The notes under the pieces are model-generated. The model was not told the origin of the DNA, ran no database searches, and saw nothing but the letters and a program-made list of their open reading frames with translations. Positions 50,594 through 58,495 of a stretch of 64,000 nucleotides of DNA are shown in pieces (position 1 is the stretch's first letter; each line of letters starts with the position of its first letter). Location of the stretch: assembly GCF_020071995.1 (NCBI RefSeq), contig NZ_JABWTK010000001.1:186001-250000 (forward strand). The letters run 5' to 3'. Source of the stretch: Planococcus chinensis (lineage in GTDB: Bacteria; Bacillota; Bacilli; Bacillales_A; Planococcaceae). Position numbers and translations under genes: made by a program.

Positions 50594-51925
50594 TTAAGAT
50601 TGTTTACTTTGACAATACGTAACAGTTCCAGCGATAGCTAAGATCAAGCTGCTCAATACAACCCACAGCATCATGGTATTGGACTCTTCAGCAGTGCCGC
50701 CAAAGCCGGTTTTCGGCATTTTTTCTGGCGTTGCCGTTTGGAAGTTGTCCGGGAACTGATCAACAACGGCTGCACTCAAGCCTTTTCCGATATCAAACAT
50801 GATAGCGTAGCCCGCACGGTAAGAATCGTAGGAAGCATCGTAGTCACTGGCTGCATACTGATTGAACGTGTCGGCAACCGATTGTTCGTGAGCTGTTATT
50901 CCGGCAACTGTGCCGTCTTTTGGCATACGGTTTTCCGTAGCTGTGCTCAGAAATGTTCCTAATGATTCAGCAAAGTCTCCGGTTAAAGCCGTTGTCGCCT
51001 GGTCCACAGCCGGTTGGTCTTTTGAAGCCGCGGCTGCCGCTAATTCGCTTTGGATGGAAATATGTTCATTGTCCCAAATCTGGACGAATTGTGTACCTGC
51101 TTCTTCTCCGTAAAGAGATGCAATGGCTGCACGGAATTCTTCAGTGTTCTGGTCTTGTGCCCAATCGGCAAAGTCGAAGTCTTCGGCTCCGTTAAAGCCT
51201 TTTGCCATGCTGAGCTGTGCCAAGGCAAAATGTTCAGCGGCGATGCGGTTCACAGTTGAGCGGAAATCACCGGCTGCTGTATTCGGATCGGTAAATTTGT
51301 CCGGGAATTGCGCTGCAATTGCGCCACTGATGGCACTGCCAGCGCCGAAGATTTGTTTGGAGCCGGCCAGGTAAGACGTATAAGCCGCTTCGTATTCACC
51401 GGCTGCATAAAGGTCGAATGTGTCCTGGACGAAATCTTCGTGCTCACGGAGTGCCGATTGGGCTGCTTGTTCGGGCAGTTTGCCTTCGGTTGCAGTAGCA
51501 AGGAAAGCCGCCATGTCTTCAGTAAATGCCTGAATCTGATCGAGTGATTGCTTCTCCATGTCTTTGTTGCCGTCTTTTACGGCCATCGCGTAGTCATCGG
51601 TTCCAAGATTGTGCTTATTGAAAATGTCCCCGAAAGCCGCTCCGCCTTCTTCGCCGTATACCGATGCAATGACCGGTTCCATGTCTTTCGCATTGGCTTC
51701 AAGCGCTGCGGAAGCTGCTTCAGCAGCAGGGTCTCCGTCATAAATTTTCATCATCGAATCGACTGCAAGCACATAGTGTTCAGATAACAGGGAATCGAGT
51801 GCCGTGCGAAGCTCCACGCCCGTTGTGTCTGTTTTCGGCATTTCATCCGCGAATGCGGTGGTGCCCATTCCGGGAATCAGCAAGGCTGCCCCAAGTACCG
51901 GTGCTAAAATTTTTCTCCATTTCAT
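50594..51925 (-). CDS. Second MPKTG-anchored surface protein, paralogue of 43148-44509
   Basis: The 443-residue protein has a signal peptide (APVLGAALLIPGMGTTAFA), two helical domains related to those of the 43-kb protein (shared ASVYGEE, TATEGKLP, SGAIAAQFPDKF), and the C-terminal signal MPKTG at 403-407 followed by a hydrophobic helix and a short basic tail. An ECF-type promoter motif lies upstream and the FN3-sortase gene directly downstream. Function is unknown; the acidic and His-bearing helices resemble a metal-binding or scaffold protein. Confidence 0.78.
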   Translation of the reverse strand: MKWRKILAPVLGAALLIPGMGTTAFADEMPKTDTTGVELRTALDSLLSEHYVLAVDSMMKIYDGDPAAEAASAALEANAKDMEPVIASVYGEEGGAAFGDIFNKHNLGTDDYAMAVKDGNKDMEKQSLDQIQAFTEDMAAFLATATEGKLPEQAAQSALREHEDFVQDTFDLYAAGEYEAAYTSYLAGSKQIFGAGSAISGAIAAQFPDKFTDPNTAAGDFRSTVNRIAAEHFALAQLSMAKGFNGAEDFDFADWAQDQNTEEFRAAIASLYGEEAGTQFVQIWDNEHISIQSELAAAAASKDQPAVDQATTALTGDFAESLGTFLSTATENRMPKDGTVAGITAHEQSVADTFNQYAASDYDASYDSYRAGYAIMFDIGKGLSAAVVDQFPDNFQTATPEKMPKTGFGGTAEESNTMMLWVVLSSLILAIAGTVTYCQSKQS

Positions 51926-51958
51926 AAAACCACTCCTCGTTTTTTTATTTCTTACACA

Positions 51959-51991
51959 CCTAACGGAGCGGTTTTGGGTTTAGATCACTTT
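51959..51991 (-). promoter_or_regulatory. ECF-type promoter of the MPKTG-sortase operon
   Basis: On the minus strand GTGATCTA (complement of 51981-51988), 15 nt, CGTTAGG (51959-51965), preceded by AAAA as in the 43-kb copy. It lies about 35 nt upstream of the start codon. Confidence 0.65.
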
Positions 51992-52085
51992 TTGGAGAAA
52001 TAAAATAAGAGTGGGCGAAACGAAATTTATCAGGCCACCGTCTACTTCATTTAATAGAGAGTAAATGGAAATCAGGGGTGCCGAT

Positions 52086-52571
52086 ATGAAAAAATTAATA
52101 ATCGTCTTGCTGTTCCTCTCCATCGTTTTATGGCCGGAATACAGCCGCGCTTTGTCCTGTGAAGAACCAGCGCCGCCCGAAATCGCTTACGAGGAATACG
52201 ACGCGGTCATAATCGGTACAATAGAAGAAATCAGCGAAAGCACCAGTGTGAAAACGATGACGGTAAGGGTTGAGAAAAGCTTTAAGGGCGTGGACCGAGA
52301 AATCATCACAGTAAAGGAAGATTTGATGTGGGGGCAAAGCCAGCTTCACTCGAGTCTGTTATTTTTCCTTAACAAAGAAGGGGAGAACTGGGTGCATCCC
52401 CTTTGTTCACCGACGACCGCCAATACGGATTTGGCAGATGCAGTATTTGCCGACAAAGAGGAACTTGTTTTAGAAGATGCCGAAAACAACTCAATAAACT
52501 GGCGGTTGTTCATTCTTTTGGGAGCCATTCTTGCTGTTTCTGCGGCGGCTCTCCAGAAAATCAGAAGATAA
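52086..52571 (+). CDS. Hypothetical membrane-anchored exported protein
   Basis: The ATG at 52086, after GGGGTGCC, encodes 161 residues: a signal peptide (LIIVLLFLSIVLWPEYSRA), an extracytoplasmic beta-rich domain starting SCEEPAPPEIAYEEYDAVIIGTIEEI, with a second cysteine in PLCSPTTAN, and a C-terminal hydrophobic helix with a basic end (QKIRR). The pattern resembles NTR/TIMP-like domain proteins of Bacillales, but I cannot confirm that. It stands alone between the MPKTG operon and a hydrolase gene. Confidence 0.65.
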   Translation: MKKLIIVLLFLSIVLWPEYSRALSCEEPAPPEIAYEEYDAVIIGTIEEISESTSVKTMTVRVEKSFKGVDREIITVKEDLMWGQSQLHSSLLFFLNKEGENWVHPLCSPTTANTDLADAVFADKEELVLEDAENNSINWRLFILLGAILAVSAAALQKIRR

Positions 52572-52622
52572 GCTAGTCCATGCAATATTGTTTATTTGAA
52601 CATCACAAATGGGAACAAAAGA

Positions 52623-52656
52623 AACACGCCCAAAGAATGGCTTTGGGCGTGTTTGC
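52623..52656. terminator. Terminator between convergent genes
   Basis: ACACGCCCAAAG pairs perfectly with CTTTGGGCGTGT. It can serve the exported protein gene and the convergent hydrolase gene, though the T-run is weak. Confidence 0.7.
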
Positions 52657-52692
52657 ATCTTATTTTTTCTGAACCGACAAGGGTCCACGAAA

Positions 52693-53520
52693 TTATTCCG
52701 TTTTTGGGGCAGTGGCACCCTTCAAAAACCGCACCAATTCTTCGTTGAATTTATCGGGCTCGTCGCCATTGATGCCGTGCCCGCTGTCTGCAAAGGGCAC
52801 CAAGTAAGCATTGGAAATTTGCCGTTCCAATTCCTCTCCCAGCTCATAAGGGCAGATCTGGTCTTTCTGTCCGTGGAAAATGGCAGTCGGCAGGGAAATG
52901 CCAGCCAGTTCATCCCGCAAGTCTTCATCACGTAGGGCAATGGCGGAATGGATGGTCGAATGTGCCGCTGCTTCAAGGCCAAGCGACTGGAACCAGACAA
53001 GAAATTCCTCCGATTTTTTCTGCTCGAAGAACATATCGGCGAATTGCGCAAGAAAAGCAGGGCGGTCTTTTTTGATTTGGGCGATGATGTCATCCACTTC
53101 AGCCGGCTGCATGCCAATGGTGAAATCATTCCGCTGCGTGAAAAGCGGAGCCGCCGCACCCATCAGCAATAATTTATCCACGCCTTCTGCTCCGTATTTG
53201 GTCAAATACCGGATGGCAATCGGCCCACCCATGGAAAAACCGCCAAGCACGATATTTTCAAGTCCGAGGTGATCGACGACGGCTTTTACATCGCCTGCTT
53301 GAGTAGTGTAGTCATAGCCGGACCACGGTTTATCCGATTTTCCATAACCGCGCAAATCGATTCCGATATAGCGGAACCCGGCCTGTACCACTTCTCCAAT
53401 TTGCATTTCAAACGATTTGTTATTCAATGGCCAGCCATGGATAAAGACAACCGGCTGTCCGATGCCCACATCTTCTACGAATACTTTGACGCCGCTTTCC
53501 ACTTCTACATAATGTCCCAA
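52693..53520 (-). CDS. Alpha/beta hydrolase, non-haem chloroperoxidase-like
   Basis: The 275-residue protein begins VEVESGVKVFVEDVGIGQPVVFIHGWPLNN and has the nucleophile elbow GGFSMGG, an Asp in GQKDQICP and a final His in DSGHGING. This matches the alpha/beta hydrolase group annotated as non-haem haloperoxidase or arylesterase. AAAGGAGG precedes the start. The physiological substrate is unknown. Confidence 0.83.
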   Translation of the reverse strand: MGHYVEVESGVKVFVEDVGIGQPVVFIHGWPLNNKSFEMQIGEVVQAGFRYIGIDLRGYGKSDKPWSGYDYTTQAGDVKAVVDHLGLENIVLGGFSMGGPIAIRYLTKYGAEGVDKLLLMGAAAPLFTQRNDFTIGMQPAEVDDIIAQIKKDRPAFLAQFADMFFEQKKSEEFLVWFQSLGLEAAAHSTIHSAIALRDEDLRDELAGISLPTAIFHGQKDQICPYELGEELERQISNAYLVPFADSGHGINGDEPDKFNEELVRFLKGATAPKTE

Positions 53521-53668
53521 TTCTTTTCCTCCTTTGAGTAGGTATGTACTGTCTATTCCTAATAGCTAGGATTCCCCTCTAACCATTTATTAAACAATTC
53601 GAATAAAATAAAAATGGTAACGATGTGACGCTAGTTTATCAAACATAAGGTCTTTAATTGTTCTGAAA

Positions 53669-53698
53669 GTGAACTAGAATCGGTTATGGAGCGTTTAG
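53669..53698 (+). promoter_or_regulatory. ECF-type promoter of the sigma/anti-sigma operon
   Basis: GTGAACTA (53669-53676), 15 nt, CGTTTAG (53692-53698). It matches the promoters of both MPKTG genes, consistent with autoregulation. A leader of about 145 nt separates it from the sigma gene; the rest of this 320-nt gap holds nothing else I can identify. Confidence 0.6.
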
Positions 53699-53843
53699 TC
53701 AGTAGAACCGTGATCGAAGGGTTGGCTGGACATCAATTTTCACATATTTTCTACAAATTCCATATTTTCAATCCGCCAGCATTCTCCTCCCTTTCCCTTT
53801 GTAGTAAGCTTGAGAAATGACAGCGGAAAAAAGGAGAACATCC

Positions 53844-54416
53844 ATGGAGAAAAGTTCCGACTTTATGCTATACACGCGCATACAGCAAAAAGATAAAGCT
53901 GCACTTGAACAATTATATGACCGCTATGAGAAAATCCTGTTCTCGTTTCTGTATAAAATGACAGAAGACCGCGATTTGGCGGAAGAAGCGCTGCAGGAAG
54001 TATTCATCAAATTGTGGCGGGGCAAAGGGGAGTACGACGAAAGCAAGGGCAAATTCACGTCCTGGCTGTTCACCATGTCCCGCAATTCCGCGATTGACTT
54101 GATCCGCAAACAGAAAAAGCCTGCGGTGCCGCTTGAAGAAATCGGCGACCTGGTGAGTTCCGAGACGGCCGTCGACGAGTTGGCCGAATGGCAGGAACAA
54201 AAAGAACAGATCCAAGAAGCAGTGTCGGAGCTTTCAGGCGAACAGCAGAAAATGATCCAGCTGTTCTATTTTAAAGGCATGACCCATGAAACGATTTCAA
54301 CGATGTGCGATATTCCGCTTGGCACGGTCAAAAGCCGGATCAGGCTGGCGTTAAGTAAATTGAAAAAAACACTGCACGGAGTGCAAGAAAGGGGGGCTAT
54401 CGATGACGAATACTAA
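53844..54416 (+). CDS. ECF RNA polymerase sigma factor
   Basis: The 190-residue protein has sigma region 2 (LYDRYEKILFSFLYKMTEDRDLAEEALQEVFIKLWRG) and region 4 (LSGEQQKMIQLFYFKGMTHETISTMCDIPLGTVKSRIRLALSKLKK), with no regions 1 or 3, as in ECF factors of the SigK-like group. The ATG at 53844 is preferred over TTG/ATG at 53817. It overlaps the anti-sigma gene by 14 nt. The promoter motif it shares with the MPKTG genes suggests that these are its targets. Confidence 0.9.
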   Translation: MEKSSDFMLYTRIQQKDKAALEQLYDRYEKILFSFLYKMTEDRDLAEEALQEVFIKLWRGKGEYDESKGKFTSWLFTMSRNSAIDLIRKQKKPAVPLEEIGDLVSSETAVDELAEWQEQKEQIQEAVSELSGEQQKMIQLFYFKGMTHETISTMCDIPLGTVKSRIRLALSKLKKTLHGVQERGAIDDEY

Positions 54417-55125
54417 CTGTGAACAGGTAGTGGACTATCTGAATGGAACACTGACAGCGGAAGGAAAACAGGCATTTGAACAGCATCTGGCAACATGTGC
54501 AGACTGCCGCGAACTGGTGGATGCAGTCGGTGAGCTCCCGTATCTTGCAGAACCCACAGAACCGCCAGTGGGAATGAAATCCCGGATCCTCGCCAATGTT
54601 TTTGAAGAAGAACCGCAACAGCCGGCAAAACCTGAACGTCCGGTGGAAAAAGAAAAAACGGTGCCGATGGCCAAACCGAAAGCCAGACGCAGCCCTTGGA
54701 CGCCGTTGATTGCTGCCGTGTTGCTGCTGTCGCTTCTCGGCAATGCTTATGCATTTTTCAAACTGGCGGACGAACAGCAGCCGGCAACGGAAAGTGCGTT
54801 CCAGTCAATCGAACTCCAGCCGGGAGAAGCCTTTGGCGGATCGGCGAAAGCCGCCATCATCCAGGAAGAGGGTTCCTTCGAAGTCGTAGTGCAGGCGGAA
54901 CAGCTTGAACAGCTCCAAGGCGATGAAGTGTACCAGATCTGGCTCCTGAAAGAAGGGCAGCCGGTGCCGGCGGGTGCATTCACGCCGGATGCAGACCAGC
55001 AAGGCTCCGCCTATTACTCGATCACAGAAAACACGGAAGGCTGGGACACGATTGCCATCACTCGTGAACCGGAAGCCGGCAATGAAACCCCGGAAGGCGA
55101 AATCGTCCTGAGTTCCGAAATTTAA
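54403..55125 (+). CDS. Membrane anti-sigma factor, RskA-like
   Basis: The 240-residue protein has an N-terminal zinc anti-sigma motif (His28-x3-Cys32-x2-Cys35), a linker, one membrane helix (WTPLIAAVLLLSLLGNAYAFF) and an extracytoplasmic RskA-type domain (EVYQIWLLKEGQPVPAGAFTPD). It should hold the ECF sigma factor at the membrane until an envelope signal releases it, probably by proteolysis. AAAGGGGGGC precedes the ATG, inside the sigma gene. Confidence 0.9.
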   Translation: MTNTNCEQVVDYLNGTLTAEGKQAFEQHLATCADCRELVDAVGELPYLAEPTEPPVGMKSRILANVFEEEPQQPAKPERPVEKEKTVPMAKPKARRSPWTPLIAAVLLLSLLGNAYAFFKLADEQQPATESAFQSIELQPGEAFGGSAKAAIIQEEGSFEVVVQAEQLEQLQGDEVYQIWLLKEGQPVPAGAFTPDADQQGSAYYSITENTEGWDTIAITREPEAGNETPEGEIVLSSEI

Positions 55126-55170
55126 GAGAGAGAACGATCCAATTGAATAAGCTACAAAACAAGGAACTTC

Positions 55171-55210
55171 ATGGCCTGTATAGAATTCATTCTATACAGG
55201 CTTTTTTTAG
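55171..55210 (+). terminator. Terminator of the sigma/anti-sigma operon
   Basis: GCCTGTATAGAAT pairs perfectly with ATTCTATACAGGC and is followed by TTTTTTT. Confidence 0.9.
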
Positions 55211-55289
55211 GATCCGGGTATCCTTGGAAATACACTTTGCTTAAAGGGGCAGGCAAACGGCCGCTCCAAGCTTGAAAAGAGATGATGAG

Positions 55290-56543
55290 ATGAACAAGAC
55301 AATCCTGCATAATGGGGCTTTTCTGTCGGTCAATCCGTGGCGAATGCTGACCTGGCTGCTGATTGCCCAGATCATGGTGGCATTTGTCGGCAGAAGCCTG
55401 GCGCCTCTTGGCGTATTGATCGGGGACGACCTGAGTTTGACGAAAGCGCAGATCGGCATGCTGCCGGCTGCCTTGTTCCTTGGCCAGTCGCTCATTGCAA
55501 TTCCGGCCGGCTTCCTGGTGGACCGCGTCGGTTCGAAAAGGCTGCTGTTCCTGTTGTCGCTTTGCCTTGGCCTTTCCTTTATTCTGATGGCTGTGACTTC
55601 GTTTTACTGGCTGATCCTCCTGTTGGTCGTTCTCGGCGGAGCGGGCTACGGCGCCATGCATCCGACTTCGAACAAAGGCATCCTTTACTGGTTTTCCGAA
55701 AAGCGGGGAACCGCCATGGGCATCAAGCAGATGGGCGTAACGCTCGGGTCAGCGCTTGCTGCGCTGCTGCTTTTTCCGGCCGCTGTGGCTTTTGGGTGGC
55801 GCCCGGTGATGATCGGCGCCTGCGTGCTTCTGATCCTCACCGGCATCTTTGCCTATAGATTCTATCTTGACCCGCAAGCCGAGCAGGAAAAAAGCGGAGC
55901 TTCCGAGAAACCGGCCCGCCTGTTCGCTTCGATTTTGCAGCTGTTTAAAGAAAAGCCGCTCGTCTTGGTCAGCCTCGGTGCGATGGGTCTAAGCGGGAGC
56001 CAGCTGATTTTGAACACCTATATTGTGCTGTTCGCTTATGAATCCCTTGGCATCCCGCTGGTCCTTGCCGGCATGCTGCTCGTCATTTCCGAAGTCAGCG
56101 GTTCGTTCGGCCGGGTGGCTTGGGGGATGATCAGCGACAGCATCTTTCACGGCAAGCGGATCATCGTGCTCGTAATCGTAGCTGCTGTTTCCATCGGAGT
56201 AGCGCTCGGCATGGCGCTGCTGCCGCCGGGTACGCCGTTTTGGGTGCTTGTACCGATTACCATCCTGTTCGGCTTCTGCATTTCCGGCTTTAACGGAATC
56301 TGGATGAATGCCGCGACGGAACTGGTGCCGATTGGGCAAGCCGGCATTGCCAGCGGCTTCAGTTTGATGCTCGGTTCGTGGGGCGTCATCATCGGCCCGC
56401 CGTTGTTCGGCTACATCGTCGATGCGACCGGTGCCTTTACATACGCCTGGCTGTTCATGGCCGGCATACTCACCGTGGTCATTGTGCTGCTGCTTGCGGC
56501 GATGAGGATAGTAACGAAGGAAAGCAAAGAAAAAGGCGAGTAA
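55290..56543 (+). CDS. Major facilitator superfamily transporter
   Basis: The 417-residue protein has about 12 hydrophobic segments and the MFS loop motif GFLVDRVGSKRL between helices 2 and 3, repeated in part as GMISDSIFHGKRI. I prefer the ATG at 55290, preceded by AAGAGATGATGAG; a TTG lies 18 nt upstream. It resembles CynX/NNP-like carriers. The substrate is unknown; the formate dehydrogenase genes lie 2 kb downstream, but no operon link is visible. Confidence 0.83.
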   Translation: MNKTILHNGAFLSVNPWRMLTWLLIAQIMVAFVGRSLAPLGVLIGDDLSLTKAQIGMLPAALFLGQSLIAIPAGFLVDRVGSKRLLFLLSLCLGLSFILMAVTSFYWLILLLVVLGGAGYGAMHPTSNKGILYWFSEKRGTAMGIKQMGVTLGSALAALLLFPAAVAFGWRPVMIGACVLLILTGIFAYRFYLDPQAEQEKSGASEKPARLFASILQLFKEKPLVLVSLGAMGLSGSQLILNTYIVLFAYESLGIPLVLAGMLLVISEVSGSFGRVAWGMISDSIFHGKRIIVLVIVAAVSIGVALGMALLPPGTPFWVLVPITILFGFCISGFNGIWMNAATELVPIGQAGIASGFSLMLGSWGVIIGPPLFGYIVDATGAFTYAWLFMAGILTVVIVLLLAAMRIVTKESKEKGE

Positions 56544-56575
56544 AATAAGATGAATCAAACCGCGATTCAAATTGT

Positions 56576-56604
56576 TTGAATTTTTTGTTTTCTTGAGTTA
56601 TAAT
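56576..56604 (+). promoter_or_regulatory. Promoter of a probable small RNA
   Basis: TTGAAT (56576-56581), 17 nt, TATAAT (56599-56604), a near-perfect SigA promoter with no coding frame behind it before the terminator at 56755. Confidence 0.65.
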
Positions 56605-56610
56605 CGGGTA

Positions 56611-56755
56611 CAGAATACCAATGCAGCGGTTACAGAAACGTGGCGGTGCCGGATACGCGAGCCGCTACACGATATGGCCGCTGCATTCCAAATGTATTTA
56701 AAAGAGCTTATATAGAAAGCGTGCCAGAAAGAATGATTTCTGGCACGCTTTTATT
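56611..56755 (+). ncRNA. Structured small RNA of unknown class
   Basis: The predicted 145-nt transcript starts about 7 nt after TATAAT. AATGCAGCGG (56620-56629) pairs with CCGCTGCATT (56678-56687). Inside it GTGGCGG (56640-56646) pairs with CCGCTAC (56662-56668) around a 15-nt loop, leaving internal loops of about 10 nt on each side. The 3' end is a strong terminator (GCGTGCCAGAAA / TTTCTGGCACGC, T-rich). The next gene has its own promoter, so this looks like a free RNA rather than a leader. I recognise no known riboswitch or sRNA class. Confidence 0.6.
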
Positions 56756-56847
56756 TTTGCACTTTACGTTAGGCGCCAATTTTATTTCCCAGGAAATAGG
56801 CATGCTCTTTCTATGGAGAAGGCCATGCCGTTGATTGATTGAAATAA

Positions 56848-56876
56848 TTGACTGAAAAATTCAACTCCGCAATAAT
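56848..56876 (+). promoter_or_regulatory. Promoter of the aldo-keto reductase gene
   Basis: TTGACT (56848-56853), 17 nt, AATAAT (56871-56876), about 70 nt upstream of the start codon. Confidence 0.5.
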
Positions 56877-56948
56877 GGACCTACACAATTTTTTTCAGAC
56901 ACCACGTGAAATCCAAACCAATCCGCCATCCATAAAGGAGGAAACCGA

Positions 56949-57917
56949 ATGGAATACCGCACATTAGGGAAAACAGGCATCAAAGTATCAAGCCTTTGCT
57001 TTGGCACGATGTCATTCGGAGGCAATGCCGATGAAGAGACGTCGAAAGCGATGTTCAAACGCTGCCGGGAAGCTGGCATCAATTTTTTTGACTGCGCGAA
57101 TGTCTACAACAAAGGCGTATCGGAAGAGATTTTGGGCAGGTGCATCGCAGACAGCCGCGACGATTTGGTGCTGACCACAAAAGTGAACGGGCCGACGGGA
57201 ACAGACGTCAACAACCGCGGCTTGTCGCGACGCCACATCATGCTTGAAGTGGAGAAGAGCCTGAAGCGGCTGAACACCGACCGCATCGAATTCTATTTTG
57301 TCCATGCCTTCGACCTGGCAACGCCGATCGAGGAAACGTTGCGGGCGATGGACGATCTCCAGCGCCAGGGCAAAATCCTGTATCCGGCCGTCAGCAACTG
57401 GGCGGCCTGGCAAATCGCGACCTCACTCGGCATTTCCTACAGGGAAAGCCTGGCGCGATTCGAGTGCATCCAGCCGATGTACAATCTCGTGAAGCGGCAG
57501 GCGGAAGTCGAGATTCTGCCGCTCGCAGAAGCAGAAAATATGGGAGTTATTACGTATAGCCCGCTCGGCGGCGGGCTCTTGACAGGCAAATACGGCGGCG
57601 GCAAAAAGCCGGAACAGGGCCGCCTCGTCGAACAGAAAAATTACGAAAAGCGCTACGCCGATGCCGCTTACTTCGAAACGGCTGACCGCTTCGCGCAGTA
57701 TGCGAAAGACAAAGGGCATCACCCGGCGTCACTTGCCGTTTCCTGGGTCATGGCGCATCCAGGCGTTACCGCGCCGATCATCGGCGCCCGCAACCTGGAA
57801 CAATTGGAACCGTCTCTCGGCGCACTCGACATCCAGATGACATCGGAATGGCGCCAGGAAATTTCGGACCTTTCCATCACACCGCCGCCGGCCACGGACC
57901 GTTCGGAAGAAGTATAA
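56949..57917 (+). CDS. Aldo-keto reductase
   Basis: The 322-residue protein has the AKR barrel with MEYRTLGKTGIKVSSLCFGTMSFGG, catalytic Asp and Tyr in FFDCANVYNKG, Lys in LTTKV and His in FYFVHAFD. An NADPH-binding end (IIGARNLEQLEPSLGAL) is present. It resembles the YajO/YghZ/PdxI-like group acting on aldehydes. AAAGGAGGAAACCG precedes the ATG. It is transcribed alone and ends at a hairpin terminator. Confidence 0.87.
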   Translation: MEYRTLGKTGIKVSSLCFGTMSFGGNADEETSKAMFKRCREAGINFFDCANVYNKGVSEEILGRCIADSRDDLVLTTKVNGPTGTDVNNRGLSRRHIMLEVEKSLKRLNTDRIEFYFVHAFDLATPIEETLRAMDDLQRQGKILYPAVSNWAAWQIATSLGISYRESLARFECIQPMYNLVKRQAEVEILPLAEAENMGVITYSPLGGGLLTGKYGGGKKPEQGRLVEQKNYEKRYADAAYFETADRFAQYAKDKGHHPASLAVSWVMAHPGVTAPIIGARNLEQLEPSLGALDIQMTSEWRQEISDLSITPPPATDRSEEV

Positions 57918-57931
57918 AAAAGAATCCAAGC

Positions 57932-57970
57932 AAAAAAGCACTCCGACCTTCACGTCAGGAGTGCTTTTCT
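57932..57970. terminator. Terminator between aldo-keto reductase and DUF1641 genes
   Basis: AAAAAGCACTCC pairs with GGAGTGCTTTT around about 14 nt, with A- and T-rich flanks; it can act for both convergent transcripts. Confidence 0.8.
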
Positions 57971-58006
57971 TATGCATACTCTGAACCCGTACCTTACGGA
58001 AGAGTT

Positions 58007-58489
58007 CTACTTCCGCTCCAGCTCTTTCCCCATGCCTTTCAAAAAATGCAGGCCATAGCGGATTGAGCGGTTGATGTCCGGGTCGCGCAGCGCTTTATAC
58101 AGGCCGAACATGCTCAGTTTGCGGCGATCGGACTGGCCGGCTTCCGCGTTCTGGAGGCCGCGCTGCACACTGGCCGATAGTTTCGCCGTCGTCGCCGGGT
58201 CAATGGCCGTCAACGCCCCCGCCGCATTCATTAAATTGTTGATGAGCGTCGTGACGGGTTCGCGTGTGGCTTGCTGGACAGTGATATCCATCAAATCTTC
58301 GCGTGCCTTCACCATCGCATTGACCGCATCCAGGATTCCCGCTTTATCGAGTTCCCCGGTAATTTCCAGCACCTTTTTGAGCGACTGCTGCTGTTCGGCC
58401 ACCTGGGTTTCCAGTTCAAAAAGCCGCTGCAGCTTGAGCTCTTCCGGTGTGAGCTGTTTTTTCTTGATTCGCGTAATCGGTGTTGCCAA
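58007..58489 (-). CDS. DUF1641 protein, formate dehydrogenase partner (YjgD-like)
   Basis: The 160-residue helical protein has a coiled-coil-like N-terminus (ELETQVAEQQQSLKKVLEITGELDKAGILDAVNAMVKAREDLMD) and the DUF1641 pattern seen in B. subtilis YjgD, encoded beside the formate dehydrogenase YjgC. It probably helps assembly or electron transfer of the complex; the exact role is not established. It lies 6 nt after the fdhA-like gene in the same operon. Confidence 0.85.
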   Translation of the reverse strand: MATPITRIKKKQLTPEELKLQRLFELETQVAEQQQSLKKVLEITGELDKAGILDAVNAMVKAREDLMDITVQQATREPVTTLINNLMNAAGALTAIDPATTAKLSASVQRGLQNAEAGQSDRRKLSMFGLYKALRDPDINRSIRYGLHFLKGMGKELERK

Positions 58490-58495
58490 AGCACA

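Noticed and set aside
50594-51925. N-terminal MPKTD near residue 29 as a second sorting signal
   Set aside because: It lacks the final Gly and is followed by no hydrophobic helix; the C-terminal MPKTG is the genuine candidate.
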